Of a stretch of DNA of 64,000 nucleotides, positions 1 through 7,837 are shown piece after piece (the first letter of the stretch is position 1; the number at the start of each line of letters is the position of its first letter). This stretch comes from JAPPHY01 sp034423135 (GTDB lineage Bacteria > Chloroflexota > Dehalococcoidia > Lucifugimonadales > UBA2985), in assembly GCA_034423135.1 (NCBI GenBank), contig DAOUJC010000011.1, positions 186,001 through 250,000 of the forward strand, written 5' to 3'. The notes under the pieces are model-generated. The model saw only the letters and a program-made list of their open reading frames with translations, was not told the origin of the DNA and did no database searches. Position numbers and translations under genes: made by a program.

Positions 1-19
1 CGCCGGAGGTCACGCGGGC

Positions 20-661
20 GTGAGGCAACAGGCCATCGGTTTCCGCGCTGGCAAGCTGACGCTGGAGGGCGTGCTCACGCTCCCGACAAACGCGTCCGGG
101 CCCTTCCCCGGTGTGGCGCTGTGCCATCCCCATCCCATGTTCGGCGGCAACATGGACTCGCCCATCGTGCAGGCGCTCTGTGCGGCGCTCAACGACAGAG
201 GCGCGGCGACGTTGCGCTTCAATTTTCGCGGCGTCGGGTCCAGCGAGGGCGGATTCGACCGCGGGGAGCTAGAGCAGGACGACCTGCGGGCTGCGGTTGA
301 CACACTGCGCCGGTGGCCGGGCGTCGACGGAAAGAGGATCGGAGTGGCGGGCGCGTCGTTCGGCGCGGTGGTTGCACTGGAGGCGGCGCGGCGGCTGAAG
401 CCGGTGGGCGCGCTGGCAGCGCTTGCGCCGACTATCGGCGGGGTGCGCAGAGCAAAACTGGGCGGCTTCAAGGGTCAAAAGCTGATAGTGGTGGGAGACC
501 GCGACCTGCTGGTGCCGCACGAGGAGCTCGCGAGCCTGGTTGCGGAGATGCCGCCGCCGACGGAGTGGGAGGTGATGGCTGGAGCAGACCACACCTTCAC
601 CGGGTTCGAGGCTGCGGCGGCGGAGCGGGTTGCGGGATTCCTGGAGGCAGCGTTGGGGTGA
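20..661 (+). CDS. alpha/beta hydrolase of the COG2945 type
   Basis: A 213-residue cytosolic alpha/beta hydrolase, substrate unknown. The nucleophile elbow GASFG puts the catalytic serine at residue 113; an acid lies in VVGDRD (about D160/D162) and the histidine in ADHTF (H191). The HPHPMFGG block at residues 36-43 and RFNFRGVG at 67-74 are typical of the small dienelactone-hydrolase-like COG2945 family, and the length is normal. Start is GTG at 20, with GGAGG about ten bases upstream. It is followed closely by the Nudix gene, suggesting co-transcription. Family assignment is firm, the reaction is not. Confidence 0.85.
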   Translation: MRQQAIGFRAGKLTLEGVLTLPTNASGPFPGVALCHPHPMFGGNMDSPIVQALCAALNDRGAATLRFNFRGVGSSEGGFDRGELEQDDLRAAVDTLRRWPGVDGKRIGVAGASFGAVVALEAARRLKPVGALAALAPTIGGVRRAKLGGFKGQKLIVVGDRDLLVPHEELASLVAEMPPPTEWEVMAGADHTFTGFEAAAAERVAGFLEAALG

Positions 662-689
662 ACACGAGAGGTACTTGAACACGGTCGCT

Positions 690-1382
690 ATGCCTGAGTT
701 TCAGAACGACGAAGCCACCATGATGATAAAAAAGTGGATTTGCCCCAGCTGCAAGAGCGCGTACATCCTGCCCAGGCACTCCAAGCACGAAAGACGTCAT
801 TGGCGTTGCTACACCTGTGGGAAGACCTTCAAATCACCGCTTGAGGTCGCCGCTGGCTGCAATGCCCCAACCCTTGATCAGCCCTTGACGAGCGTTCAAA
901 GGCCAGAAGGTTGGACAGAATTAGTTGAGGCATACTCAGGTCCGTACTCGTTTCCCGCTGATCGGATGATGTACTCAGAGCGACCGCGTGCAGTGGCGTC
1001 AGGCTACGATCCAAGAGAGAAGCGCCGTCGAGCTACTATCGTGGCTGAGCAGCATGGTCAAATCCTTCTGGTCCAGGAGATAGGTCGTCGCAGGTTCAGT
1101 CTGCCAGGCGGGGGATTGAAGAACGGAGAGTCCGTGATTCAAGCCGCCCATAGAGAGCTCAAGGAGGAAACCAGCCTGGAGATTGTCAAGGCGGAGTACC
1201 TGTTCGATCACGAAAGCCCTACGCAGAGTCATAAGGTGGTATGGGCGACTGTCTGGGGACAAGTCCACATGCAGGAGAAGGAACTGGCCGGTTATAGATG
1301 GTGGAATACGGCCGAAGACGTCCCATTGGTGGGCTCCACGATCGAGATTGTGGACAGATTCAAGGTGACACATTCTCGGTGA
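690..1382 (+). CDS. zinc-ribbon Nudix hydrolase
   Basis: A 230-residue protein with an N-terminal zinc ribbon (cysteines 18, 21, 40, 43 as CPSC and CYTC) and a C-terminal Nudix domain. The Nudix box runs from about residue 141 to 163 with GE, REL and EE in register; the glycine usually found after EEx is serine (EETS). Nudix enzymes hydrolyse nucleoside diphosphates linked to another group; the substrate cannot be told here. An open frame extends upstream to 630, overlapping the hydrolase, but the ATG at 690 gives the natural N-terminus; ATG 720 is also possible. No strong ribosome site is visible. Confidence 0.8.
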   Translation: MPEFQNDEATMMIKKWICPSCKSAYILPRHSKHERRHWRCYTCGKTFKSPLEVAAGCNAPTLDQPLTSVQRPEGWTELVEAYSGPYSFPADRMMYSERPRAVASGYDPREKRRRATIVAEQHGQILLVQEIGRRRFSLPGGGLKNGESVIQAAHRELKEETSLEIVKAEYLFDHESPTQSHKVVWATVWGQVHMQEKELAGYRWWNTAEDVPLVGSTIEIVDRFKVTHSR

Positions 1383-1427
1383 CTCACCCGAGTAGGAATG
1401 CCTAGCCGACTACCGGGTTGAGGGAAC

Positions 1428-1808
1428 ATGCAAGCTGCGCGGCTCTTCTTGACACTTGCATTCTTGCTCTTGCTCGCAGCAGCGTGCGGGACTCCAGCCG
1501 ACGGTGGTCAGGTAGAGCAAGACTTCTATCTGGAAGTGTTGTTCCCACAGAAGGACATCATCATAACTATACCGTACGTGGTGGTCGAGGGGCGGACCAG
1601 CCCCGATGCCTTGGTTTCCGTCAACGGTGAGATTGTGGACGTGTCAGGGGAGGGATACTTCTCCCATGGGGTGCGGCCGCCTGACGAAGGCCACAACACC
1701 ATTGAGATAGTCGCCTACACCGGTGTAGGCGAGCAACTAACCGAGACTCGACAGGTAAATGTGGTTTCCCCTCCGCCGCTCAATCCCTGGCCTGGACCTT
1801 GGGGGTAA
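1428..1808 (+). CDS. small lipoprotein with Ig-like fold
   Basis: A 126-residue predicted lipoprotein. The signal peptide (residues 1-19) ends in the lipobox LAAAC with cysteine 20 as the lipidated residue. The rest looks like a single beta-sandwich module (VVVEGRTSPDALVSVNGE, then a later VTVN-like strand set), as in bacterial Ig-like or glucodextranase B-type domains, ending in a proline-rich tail. ATG 1428 follows GAGGGAAC, a reasonable ribosome site. Function unknown; probably an extracytoplasmic binding or spacer module. Confidence 0.7.
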   Translation: MQAARLFLTLAFLLLLAAACGTPADGGQVEQDFYLEVLFPQKDIIITIPYVVVEGRTSPDALVSVNGEIVDVSGEGYFSHGVRPPDEGHNTIEIVAYTGVGEQLTETRQVNVVSPPPLNPWPGPWG

Positions 1809-1847
1809 GAGCTGTGGGAAGAAGCGCGCAGGCGCTGTTGGCTGCTG

Positions 1848-2270
1848 CTACTCGCGGACAAGCTCGATTCGGTCCCCATAGCGACGAAAATCGGCGGCAT
1901 TGAAGGTCAATAGCCTGCCTTCCCCGTGTGCCAGCATGGTTGCCACAATGTTGGCGTCATGGATCTGCCTTCCCCCAACAGGTGTGACTCTGCACAGAGC
2001 AACCAACAATTGTGTCACACTGGGACCGTCCTCAAACACGCGGAAAGCCTGCTCCATTCTCTCCACATCTCTGAGGACTTCTTCCATGGAGAGCGGCATG
2101 CGCCAGGTCTGTGGCCTTGTGAGAGTAGCCAAGTATTCCCGCAGGACCTGGCGGCTTATGCTGATGGGCTCGCCGTCTGCCTGAGCTCTGTCAAGAATAG
2201 TATTGGCTACTTCGTGATTCGGAGCGTCACTGATCTTTGCCTCTACGAGAACGTTGGTGTCTACGAACAT
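1848..2270 (-). CDS. PIN-domain ribonuclease toxin (VapC-like)
   Basis: A 140-residue PIN-domain protein, the toxin half of a type II toxin-antitoxin pair that would cleave RNA with a metal-bound acidic site. Visible acids are D4 (FVDTNVL), a glutamate in REYLATLTRP, the aspartate in IHDANIVA and the aspartate in NAADFRRY, matching the four-acid PIN centre. The open frame reaches further upstream, but ATG 2270 is preceded by AGGTGG at five bases and starts exactly at the conserved FVDTN strand. It lies 8 nt downstream of its partner gene, so the two are probably translated from one mRNA. Confidence 0.85.
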   Translation of the reverse strand: MFVDTNVLVEAKISDAPNHEVANTILDRAQADGEPISISRQVLREYLATLTRPQTWRMPLSMEEVLRDVERMEQAFRVFEDGPSVTQLLVALCRVTPVGGRQIHDANIVATMLAHGEGRLLTFNAADFRRYGDRIELVRE

Positions 2271-2278
2271 AGGGCCAC

Positions 2279-2686
2279 CTAAACCCTGTCCTCGTATATG
2301 TCCTCTCGCCTGAGACTGAGGCCATCGGGCCAACCTCCCACAGAGCGAGCCGGCAGAATCTCGTCAATGGTGGGTTTGCGGCGATGCTCCACCCCGTTTA
2401 TCCGCCTGAATACTAGCGTCTCAGCACGCATGTCCACCTCCGCCGTCTTCCACCCGGCGGCAGTCCAGGCAAGGGCTTGAGCGCGGCCGCTGAAATCTCT
2501 CTGGTTTGCCCACCAAGGACGGAAATCCCGGGCCGCGTCTGGCAGCGAGAATCCTAGAACGGCCTCAATCTCCCGAAAGGAGGTATTCCACTCCTGTATC
2601 TTGAGCCCGCACAGGTGTGCGTACAGCCTCTGATATTTGCCACGCCCTGCCCTTTCACGCTGCCTCAGTTCTTGATCTGTAGTCAC
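2279..2686 (-). CDS. DUF7662-like protein with antitoxin-type tail, partner of the PIN toxin
   Basis: A 135-residue protein. Residues about 18-95 (YQRLYAHL, FREIEAVLG, FRPWWAN, AGWKTAEVD, ETLVFRR) resemble what I recall as DUF7662, a small domain of unknown role. The tail at about 105-135 (TIDEILPARS then LSLRREDIYEDR) looks like the toxin-binding end of VapB antitoxins. GTG 2686 is chosen over the ATG at 2710 because AGGAGG sits six bases before it. Order and 8-nt spacing to the PIN gene suggest an antitoxin. DNA binding by the N-terminal domain is inference. Confidence 0.65.
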   Translation of the reverse strand: MTTDQELRQRERAGRGKYQRLYAHLCGLKIQEWNTSFREIEAVLGFSLPDAARDFRPWWANQRDFSGRAQALAWTAAGWKTAEVDMRAETLVFRRINGVEHRRKPTIDEILPARSVGGWPDGLSLRREDIYEDRV

Positions 2687-2721
2687 ATGGCCTCCTCTGT
2701 CAAGATGCACTGTTCTTTAGT

Positions 2722-2750
2722 ATGGTAGTGAGTTAGTACCTACTTGTCAA
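2722..2750 (-). promoter_or_regulatory. promoter of the DUF7662-PIN pair
   Basis: On the minus strand TTGACA (2745-2750) is followed after 17 bases by TACCAT (2722-2727). It lies about 40 bp upstream of the GTG at 2686 and diverges from the pyr promoter at 2854-2883. Confidence 0.55.
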
Positions 2751-2853
2751 GTCATGCAAGCGCAAATGTCGATGATCATGGAAGACATGTGTCGGACGCC
2801 AGCAAGAGATGAGAGGGAGGAATTGCCCGATATTCCCAGATGGCAACGCGCCC

Positions 2854-2883
2854 TTGTGCCCCCACGCCGATTCGTGCTATAAT
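2854..2883 (+). promoter_or_regulatory. promoter of the pyr operon
   Basis: A perfect TATAAT (2878-2883) is preceded at 18 bases by the weak -35 TTGTGC (2854-2859). It lies about 160 bp upstream of pyrR, leaving room for the PyrR-type leader that follows. Confidence 0.6.
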
Positions 2884-2930
2884 TGACCTACTGAGCGGCT
2901 GCCAGACGGCATGCCGCGAAAGCGCGGGAG

Positions 2931-3042
2931 CCTTTAATTCCAGTCCCGTGAGGCTGGCAAGGTGCGCGGGGAGCAGTGGTCAAGGCTGCTGCTCAATAGG
3001 GTGAAGTGTGGCCTCTTGCCAGCCGCGGCAGGAGGCTTTTTC
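2931..3042 (+). promoter_or_regulatory. PyrR-binding attenuator with terminal hairpin
   Basis: The leader carries CAGTCCCGTGAGGCTGGCAA at 2941-2960, matching the conserved PyrR RNA loop (AGUCCNGUGAGGCU). About 50 bases on, GCCTCTTGCC (3011-3020) pairs with GGCAGGAGGC (3027-3036), one G-U pair, followed by five T: an intrinsic terminator. The pyrR ribosome site AGGAGG (3030-3035) lies in the 3' arm, so the same hairpin could also hide the translation start. Known PyrR control: UMP-bound PyrR holds the loop and lets the terminator form. An explicit antiterminator was not mapped. Confidence 0.8.
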
Positions 3043-3633
3043 ATGGCCGAAAAGCAGCTGATGTCCCAGGACGAGATCCAGCGGGCACTCAGCCGAATTG
3101 CACACGAGGTCCTGGAGCGCAACCGTGGCGTCGACGATTTGGTGCTAGTCGGAATGCACACGCGTGGCGTGCCCCTGGCCCATCGCTTGGCCGATCGCAT
3201 CCGGCGATTCGAAGGGCGCGACGTCCCTGTGGGCGCGCTCGACATCCAGCTTTATCGCGACGACTTGATCGTGCGCGGCTTGATTTCCAACCCACCCACG
3301 GACATTCCCGTCTCCATCGCCGACGCCAAGGTCGTGCTGGTGGACGACGTGCTGTTCACCGGCCGCAGCATTCGAGCAGCAATGGACGCGCTCATGGACC
3401 TGGGCAGGCCGCGCCAGATTCAGCTGGCCGTGCTCGTGGACCGCGGCCATCGCGAGCTGCCCATCCGCGCCGACTACGCCGGCAAGAACGTGCCCACGTC
3501 CACAGGCGAGCGCGTGGAGGTGCGCCTGGCCGAGATCGATGGGGACGACGCCGTGGTAATCCAGCGAGCGCCGCGCCAACCGGACCGCTCCACTTCTCGA
3601 GAGGTCGACGCCGTGCCGGAGCGATCGTCATGA
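3043..3633 (+). CDS. pyrR: bifunctional pyr operon regulator / uracil phosphoribosyltransferase PyrR
   Basis: A 196-residue phosphoribosyltransferase-fold RNA-binding regulator. The PRPP loop VVLVDDVLFTGRS lies at residues 97-109, and the N-terminal part (VLVGMHTRGVPLA, DIQLYRDDL) is diagnostic of PyrR. It senses UMP and controls the pyr mRNA leader; many members also convert uracil and PRPP to UMP. The frame stays open upstream to 2962, but ATG 3043 follows AGGAGG at the end of the attenuator hairpin. It overlaps pyrB by ATGA. The last 20 residues are a charged, family-atypical tail. Confidence 0.93.
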   Translation: MAEKQLMSQDEIQRALSRIAHEVLERNRGVDDLVLVGMHTRGVPLAHRLADRIRRFEGRDVPVGALDIQLYRDDLIVRGLISNPPTDIPVSIADAKVVLVDDVLFTGRSIRAAMDALMDLGRPRQIQLAVLVDRGHRELPIRADYAGKNVPTSTGERVEVRLAEIDGDDAVVIQRAPRQPDRSTSREVDAVPERSS

Positions 3634-5114
3634 GCGAGAGCACCGGCGCGAGCAGCCTAGCCGGTCGCAGCACGATTTCCGTGGACGACCTGAGCCTGGA
3701 CGACATCCAGGCGATCTTCGAAACCGCAGACCGCATCGTTCAAGACAGAGCGTCGTTCTACGGCTCGGCGGCCGGCAGGATAGTGGCCACGCTGTTCTAC
3801 GAGCCAAGCACCAGGACGCGCCTCTCTTTTGAGGCCGCCATCCAGAGGCTGGGCGGCGGCGCCATTTCCACGTGGGACGTGAGCGCCTCATCCGTATCCA
3901 AGGGCGAGTCGCTTGCGGACACGGTGCGCGTGGTCGGCGCGTACGGAGACTTAATCGTCGTGAGGCATCCGAATGAAGGAGCGGCGAAGCTGGCCGCGGA
4001 GTACTCGCCCGTGCCGGTCATCAACGCCGGCGACGGCGGCCACGAGCATCCGACACAGACGCTCTGCGACCTCTACACCTTGCGGGAGCGTCACGGCTCC
4101 GTCAAGGGCCTCAACGTGGCGCTCTGCGGCGACCTGCAGCACGGACGCACGGTTCACTCCCTGGCATTTGCGCTGGCCCGCATGGAGGCCAACATCGTGT
4201 TCGTGCCCGGGGCGGGCAACGAGGTGCCAGACTACGTTCTCCGCCGCCTTCAGCGAGACTACCACGCCCACATTCAACGAGAGCGCCTTGGCGTACTGAG
4301 CGCGCTCTTCGACAGGCCGCAGATGGAGGACGGGCCCGCCACCGTGAACGCCATCTACATCACGCCCAGCGAGCCGCACCAGCTGGCCATGTCCTCCGTG
4401 GAGGGCACCACGCTGGAGTACCGCGTGGGCAGCGGCGAGTCGCTCTCACTGTACGTGACGCGCCGGCAGACTGAGCGGGGCAGCGGCGCGGCAGGCGCAG
4501 GGGGATACCCTGCGGTGACGCCGGATGTGCTGAAAGACAGCCACTTCGAGAACATCTCGATTCTGCACCCGCTTCCCCGCGTGGACGAGCTCAGCCCGGA
4601 GGTGGACCAGGACCCGCGGAGCCTGTACTTTCGGCAGGCCGCCATCGGCATACCGGTGCGCATGTCGCTGCTTTGGCACACGCTTGGCCTTGGCGACGAG
4701 CCGGCGGCTCCCCGCAAACAGCCCTACAAGCAGGAGGTCAGGGGCCTGCGGTACTCCCGCGCAAGTTTCGACTGCCCGAAGTCCACGTGCATTGCGAACA
4801 ACGAAAGACTCTTCACCACGCCCCAGTTCGAGGTAATCCGCGACGAGGAGTACATGCTGCGCTGCCTCTACTGCGACCAGGAGACCCGCGCCGGGTACGC
4901 GGGCAACACGGAGTCCCGCCTATACTACCCGTCTGAGCTGCTGGATAGATTCCGGCCTCCCGTGCGCCCCGATCACGTGCGCTTCCACAGCACAGCGGAG
5001 TCGGCGGAATCTGCGGGGTTCAGGCGCGCCTCCGTAAAATGGGACAACCTGCCGCCCAAGCCCGTCGAGGTGGCGCAACGATGGCTTGACATAGCCGTGG
5101 AGAGCAGCCAATGA
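3630..5114 (+). CDS. pyrB: aspartate carbamoyltransferase with fused PyrI-type zinc domain
   Basis: A 494-residue enzyme, against about 310 for ordinary PyrB; it joins carbamoyl phosphate and aspartate. Catalytic motifs: PSTRTR at 59-64, HPTQ at 140-143, HPLPR at 313-317. About 45 extra residues (245-290) interrupt the aspartate domain. After the catalytic domain (about 355) comes a zinc module with C382, C387, C412 and C415 and the PyrI-like signatures CPKSTCI and CLYC, then about 75 unassigned residues. The PyrI nucleotide-binding domain is missing. ATG 3630 overlaps the pyrR stop (ATGA); the stop overlaps pyrC the same way. The open frame upstream of 3630 is out of phase with pyrR and not coding. 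Confidence 0.92.
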   Translation: MSESTGASSLAGRSTISVDDLSLDDIQAIFETADRIVQDRASFYGSAAGRIVATLFYEPSTRTRLSFEAAIQRLGGGAISTWDVSASSVSKGESLADTVRVVGAYGDLIVVRHPNEGAAKLAAEYSPVPVINAGDGGHEHPTQTLCDLYTLRERHGSVKGLNVALCGDLQHGRTVHSLAFALARMEANIVFVPGAGNEVPDYVLRRLQRDYHAHIQRERLGVLSALFDRPQMEDGPATVNAIYITPSEPHQLAMSSVEGTTLEYRVGSGESLSLYVTRRQTERGSGAAGAGGYPAVTPDVLKDSHFENISILHPLPRVDELSPEVDQDPRSLYFRQAAIGIPVRMSLLWHTLGLGDEPAAPRKQPYKQEVRGLRYSRASFDCPKSTCIANNERLFTTPQFEVIRDEEYMLRCLYCDQETRAGYAGNTESRLYYPSELLDRFRPPVRPDHVRFHSTAESAESAGFRRASVKWDNLPPKPVEVAQRWLDIAVESSQ

Positions 5115-6433
5115 GCATAGTAATCAGAGGAGGCCGCATCATCGACCCCGCCGCTGAGCTGGACATGGTGGGCGAAGTCTTGATCGAAAACGGCGTTGTG
5201 GCATCGGTGGGGGCACAAGTCGACGCGCCCCCCGGCGCTGAGCTGCTGGACGCATCGGGGCTGGTCGTGAGCCCCGGCTTCATCGATGTTCACGTTCATC
5301 TACGCGTGCCCGGCGAGGAACACAAGGAGACGATGGCCTCGGGTACGGCAGCCGCGGCTGCCGGAGGCTTTACGACTGTCTGTACCATGCCCAACACTCT
5401 CCCGGCGATCGACCGCGAGGAGGTGGTGAATGTGCTTCTGGAGCGCGCGCGGGACGAGGCCGTCGTGCGTGTGCTGCCGATCGCTTGCGTGACCAGAGAC
5501 CGCGCCGGCGCAGAGCTGGTGGACGTCGATGAGGTTGCCCGCGCCGGCGCAGTCGCGCTGAGCGACGACGGCAGCCCCGTCGGCGACGCGGATGTGATGC
5601 GGGCTGCTCTCGAGAAGGCCGGGCCTCTGGGGCTGCTCGTCATCGACCACTGTGAAGACTCTGAAATCTCGGCCGACGGCGTCATGAACAGCGGCGCTGT
5701 GGCCGATAGCCTGGGACTCCAAGGCTGGCCGGCCCACGCGGAAGAAGACATGATCGCCCGCAATGCCGCTCTTGCAGAAGCAACCGGCGGCCGGGTTCAC
5801 ATGGCGCACGTCACAACAGCCGGAGGAGTGGAGCACATGCGGCGGGCCAAGGCGCGAGGTGCGCCGGTGACCGCGGAGGTCACTCCTCACCACCTGACCA
5901 TCACGGAGGAGTGGGTGAGAGCCAGGTCGGGCCGCTATGGCCCATACGACACCAATGCGAAGGTCAACCCGCCGCTCCGCACTCAGAAGGACGCGGACGC
6001 GCTCGTGGCCGCCCTTGCCGAGGGCATCATCGACTGCGTGGCGACTGACCACGCGCCCCACAGCGCCGCAGACAAGGACTGCACGTTTGAGGAGGCGGCT
6101 TTCGGCATCAGCGGCCTGGAGGTGGCACTCGGCTCGCTCATGAGCCTTGTCCACGATGGGCGGTTGCCACTTCCCACGCTGATCGAGCGACTGACCGCGG
6201 CGCCTGCGCGAGTCCTGGGCCGCCCGGACCTGTGCGCAGGTACGCTGAGGCCGGGCAGTCCCGCGGACGTAACCATATTCGATCCGAATGCGGAGTGGGT
6301 GGTGCGCGCCGACCGCTTGCTATCGGGCGGTAAGAACACCCCGCTGGACGGAGCGACGCTCAAAGGACGCGTGGTGGCGACGCTGGTTGCCGGGCGCGTG
6401 GTGTACCGGAGTGAGGAGGCGCGGCTTGGCTAG
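5111..6433 (+). CDS. pyrC: dihydroorotase (amidohydrolase class I)
   Basis: A 440-residue dihydroorotase, the third step of pyrimidine synthesis. Metal-binding HVH lies at residues 61-63, followed by LRVPG and the substrate motif MPNT at 93-96; H180, an MAHV histidine near 233 and the TDHAPH aspartate at 313 complete the site. The position of the usual carboxylated lysine reads SDDG (151-154), as in the Aquifex-type class I enzymes, which use aspartate. ATG 5111 overlaps the pyrB stop by 4 nt and the 3' end overlaps the carA start by 8 nt, indicating tight translational coupling. Confidence 0.93.
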   Translation: MSIVIRGGRIIDPAAELDMVGEVLIENGVVASVGAQVDAPPGAELLDASGLVVSPGFIDVHVHLRVPGEEHKETMASGTAAAAAGGFTTVCTMPNTLPAIDREEVVNVLLERARDEAVVRVLPIACVTRDRAGAELVDVDEVARAGAVALSDDGSPVGDADVMRAALEKAGPLGLLVIDHCEDSEISADGVMNSGAVADSLGLQGWPAHAEEDMIARNAALAEATGGRVHMAHVTTAGGVEHMRRAKARGAPVTAEVTPHHLTITEEWVRARSGRYGPYDTNAKVNPPLRTQKDADALVAALAEGIIDCVATDHAPHSAADKDCTFEEAAFGISGLEVALGSLMSLVHDGRLPLPTLIERLTAAPARVLGRPDLCAGTLRPGSPADVTIFDPNAEWVVRADRLLSGGKNTPLDGATLKGRVVATLVAGRVVYRSEEARLG

Positions 6434-7520
6434 GCGGGCAATCCTGGCGCTGCAGGACGGCTCCTGGTACGAGGGCGAGTCCTTTGGAGCGGAGGTCGAC
6501 TCCTATGGTGAGGTCGTCTTCAACACCAGCATGACCGGCTACCAGGAGATTCTCACGGATCCTTCCTACGCCGGCCAGATTGTGATTCCCACCTACCCGA
6601 TCATCGGCAACTACGGCGTGAACGGCGAGCACATGGAGTCGCGGGAGATACGCGTGGCGGGCTTTGCCGTGCGGGAGCATTGCCTTGACCCAAGCCACAA
6701 CCTATCGACCATGACGATACACGATTACCTGGCGTCGCAGGGCATTGCGGGCATAGCGGGCATCGACACCCGCGCCGTCACGCGCAAGCTGCGATTCGCC
6801 GGCGTGATGATGGGGATGATCGCGGTCGGTACGACGCCGGAGGAGGCGATGGAGCGGCTCCGCGATGCCCCGCGATACGAAGACGTGGACTTCGTCGCCG
6901 GCGTGAGCGCGGAGAAGCCCTACGACTGGGACAGTGCTTCCGGCGATAAGAACGGGCCGCTCGTGCTGGTCAGCGACTACGGCCTGAAGTACAACATACT
7001 GCGCCTGTTGCGCTCGCGCGGCTGCAGGGTGATGGCCATGCCGGTCGAATCGAAGGCGTCGGACATTTTGGCGCTGAAGCCGGACGGCATCGTGCTGTCG
7101 CCCGGCCCTGGCGACCCGGCCCTGCTGGAATACGTCGTGGAGACGGCAAGGGGCCTGATAGGCCGCGCACCGATTCTGGGCATTTGCCTGGGTCATCAGA
7201 TCATCGGGCGGGCGATGGGGGGGAGCACGTTCAAGCTGAAGTTTGGGCACAGAGGCGGGAACCACCCCGTCCGCGATCTGGGGACCGGGCGAGTCCACAT
7301 CACGGCGCAGAACCACGGCTACGCGGTTGACGGCGACAGTCTGCCGCCGGAGTTGGAGGTCAGCCACATCAACCTCAACGACGGCACGGTTGAAGGCATG
7401 CGCCACAGGGATCTGCCGGTGATGAGCATACAGTATCACTCGGAGGCGTCGCCCGGCCCGCTGGACAACGTATACCTGTTCGACCGATTCATGGAGATGG
7501 TGAAGGGAAGCAGCTTGTGA
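6426..7520 (+). CDS. carA: carbamoyl-phosphate synthase small subunit
   Basis: A 364-residue glutamine amidotransferase subunit supplying ammonia to CarB. The N-terminal CPSase domain (ILALQDGSWYEG, FNTSMTGYQE) is followed by the class I glutaminase domain with C254 (GICLGHQ), H338 and E340 (YHSE). The start is TTG 6426, inside the pyrC 3' end, with GAGGAGG eight bases upstream and the family-typical N-terminus; an open frame to 6288 is only pyrC overlap. Its 3' end carries the -35 box of the vapBC promoter. Confidence 0.93.
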   Translation: MARRAILALQDGSWYEGESFGAEVDSYGEVVFNTSMTGYQEILTDPSYAGQIVIPTYPIIGNYGVNGEHMESREIRVAGFAVREHCLDPSHNLSTMTIHDYLASQGIAGIAGIDTRAVTRKLRFAGVMMGMIAVGTTPEEAMERLRDAPRYEDVDFVAGVSAEKPYDWDSASGDKNGPLVLVSDYGLKYNILRLLRSRGCRVMAMPVESKASDILALKPDGIVLSPGPGDPALLEYVVETARGLIGRAPILGICLGHQIIGRAMGGSTFKLKFGHRGGNHPVRDLGTGRVHITAQNHGYAVDGDSLPPELEVSHINLNDGTVEGMRHRDLPVMSIQYHSEASPGPLDNVYLFDRFMEMVKGSSL

Positions 7521-7544
7521 TGATGGCAGTTGATGCGTTATAAT
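7515..7544 (+). promoter_or_regulatory. promoter inside the carA 3' end, driving vapBC
   Basis: TTGTGA (7515-7520, overlapping the carA stop codon) and a perfect TATAAT (7539-7544) are separated by 18 bases. It lies 54 bp upstream of the vapB ATG, so vapBC and the downstream carB could be transcribed independently of the PyrR leader. Confidence 0.6.
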
Positions 7545-7597
7545 GATGCTATCAAAATGTGCCGAGTATTGATGCTTCAGAAAGGTGCGGTCCAGCC

Positions 7598-7837
7598 ATG
7601 AGAACGACACTAAATGTTGACGACGAGCTCCTGGAATCGATTGTCGAAGCCACCGGAGAGAAGAACAAGAGCAAGGCGGTGAACGCCGCTCTGAAGGAGT
7701 ACATCCGGCGAAAGCACGTGCAGGAGCTGATAGATTCCTGGGGCAAAATCATCGTTGATGACTACACTGAGGAGATGGATCGTTTGGACTTGCAGAGGCA
7801 GGATTACCTTGAGTCGCTGAGGAATGGAACGGCGTGA
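7598..7837 (+). CDS. vapB: VapB-type antitoxin
   Basis: A 79-residue antitoxin. Residues 1-45 (MRTTLNVDDELL, KSKAVNAALKEYI) form a ribbon-helix-helix-type DNA-binding region; the remainder (DSWGKIIVDDY and an acidic-aromatic helix) is the toxin-binding part of the DUF2191/VapB kind. ATG 7598 is preferred to the upstream GTG 7559 because it begins the conserved beta strand; the ribosome site AAAGGTG is weak. The stop overlaps the toxin start as GTGA. As in other vapBC pairs it should neutralise the toxin and repress its own promoter. Confidence 0.85.
   Translation: MRTTLNVDDELLESIVEATGEKNKSKAVNAALKEYIRRKHVQELIDSWGKIIVDDYTEEMDRLDLQRQDYLESLRNGTA

Noticed and set aside
3006..3629. Upstream extension of pyrB through pyrR
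   Set aside because: Out of phase with pyrR, Arg/Pro-rich; ATG 3630 has ATGA coupling and the family N-terminus.
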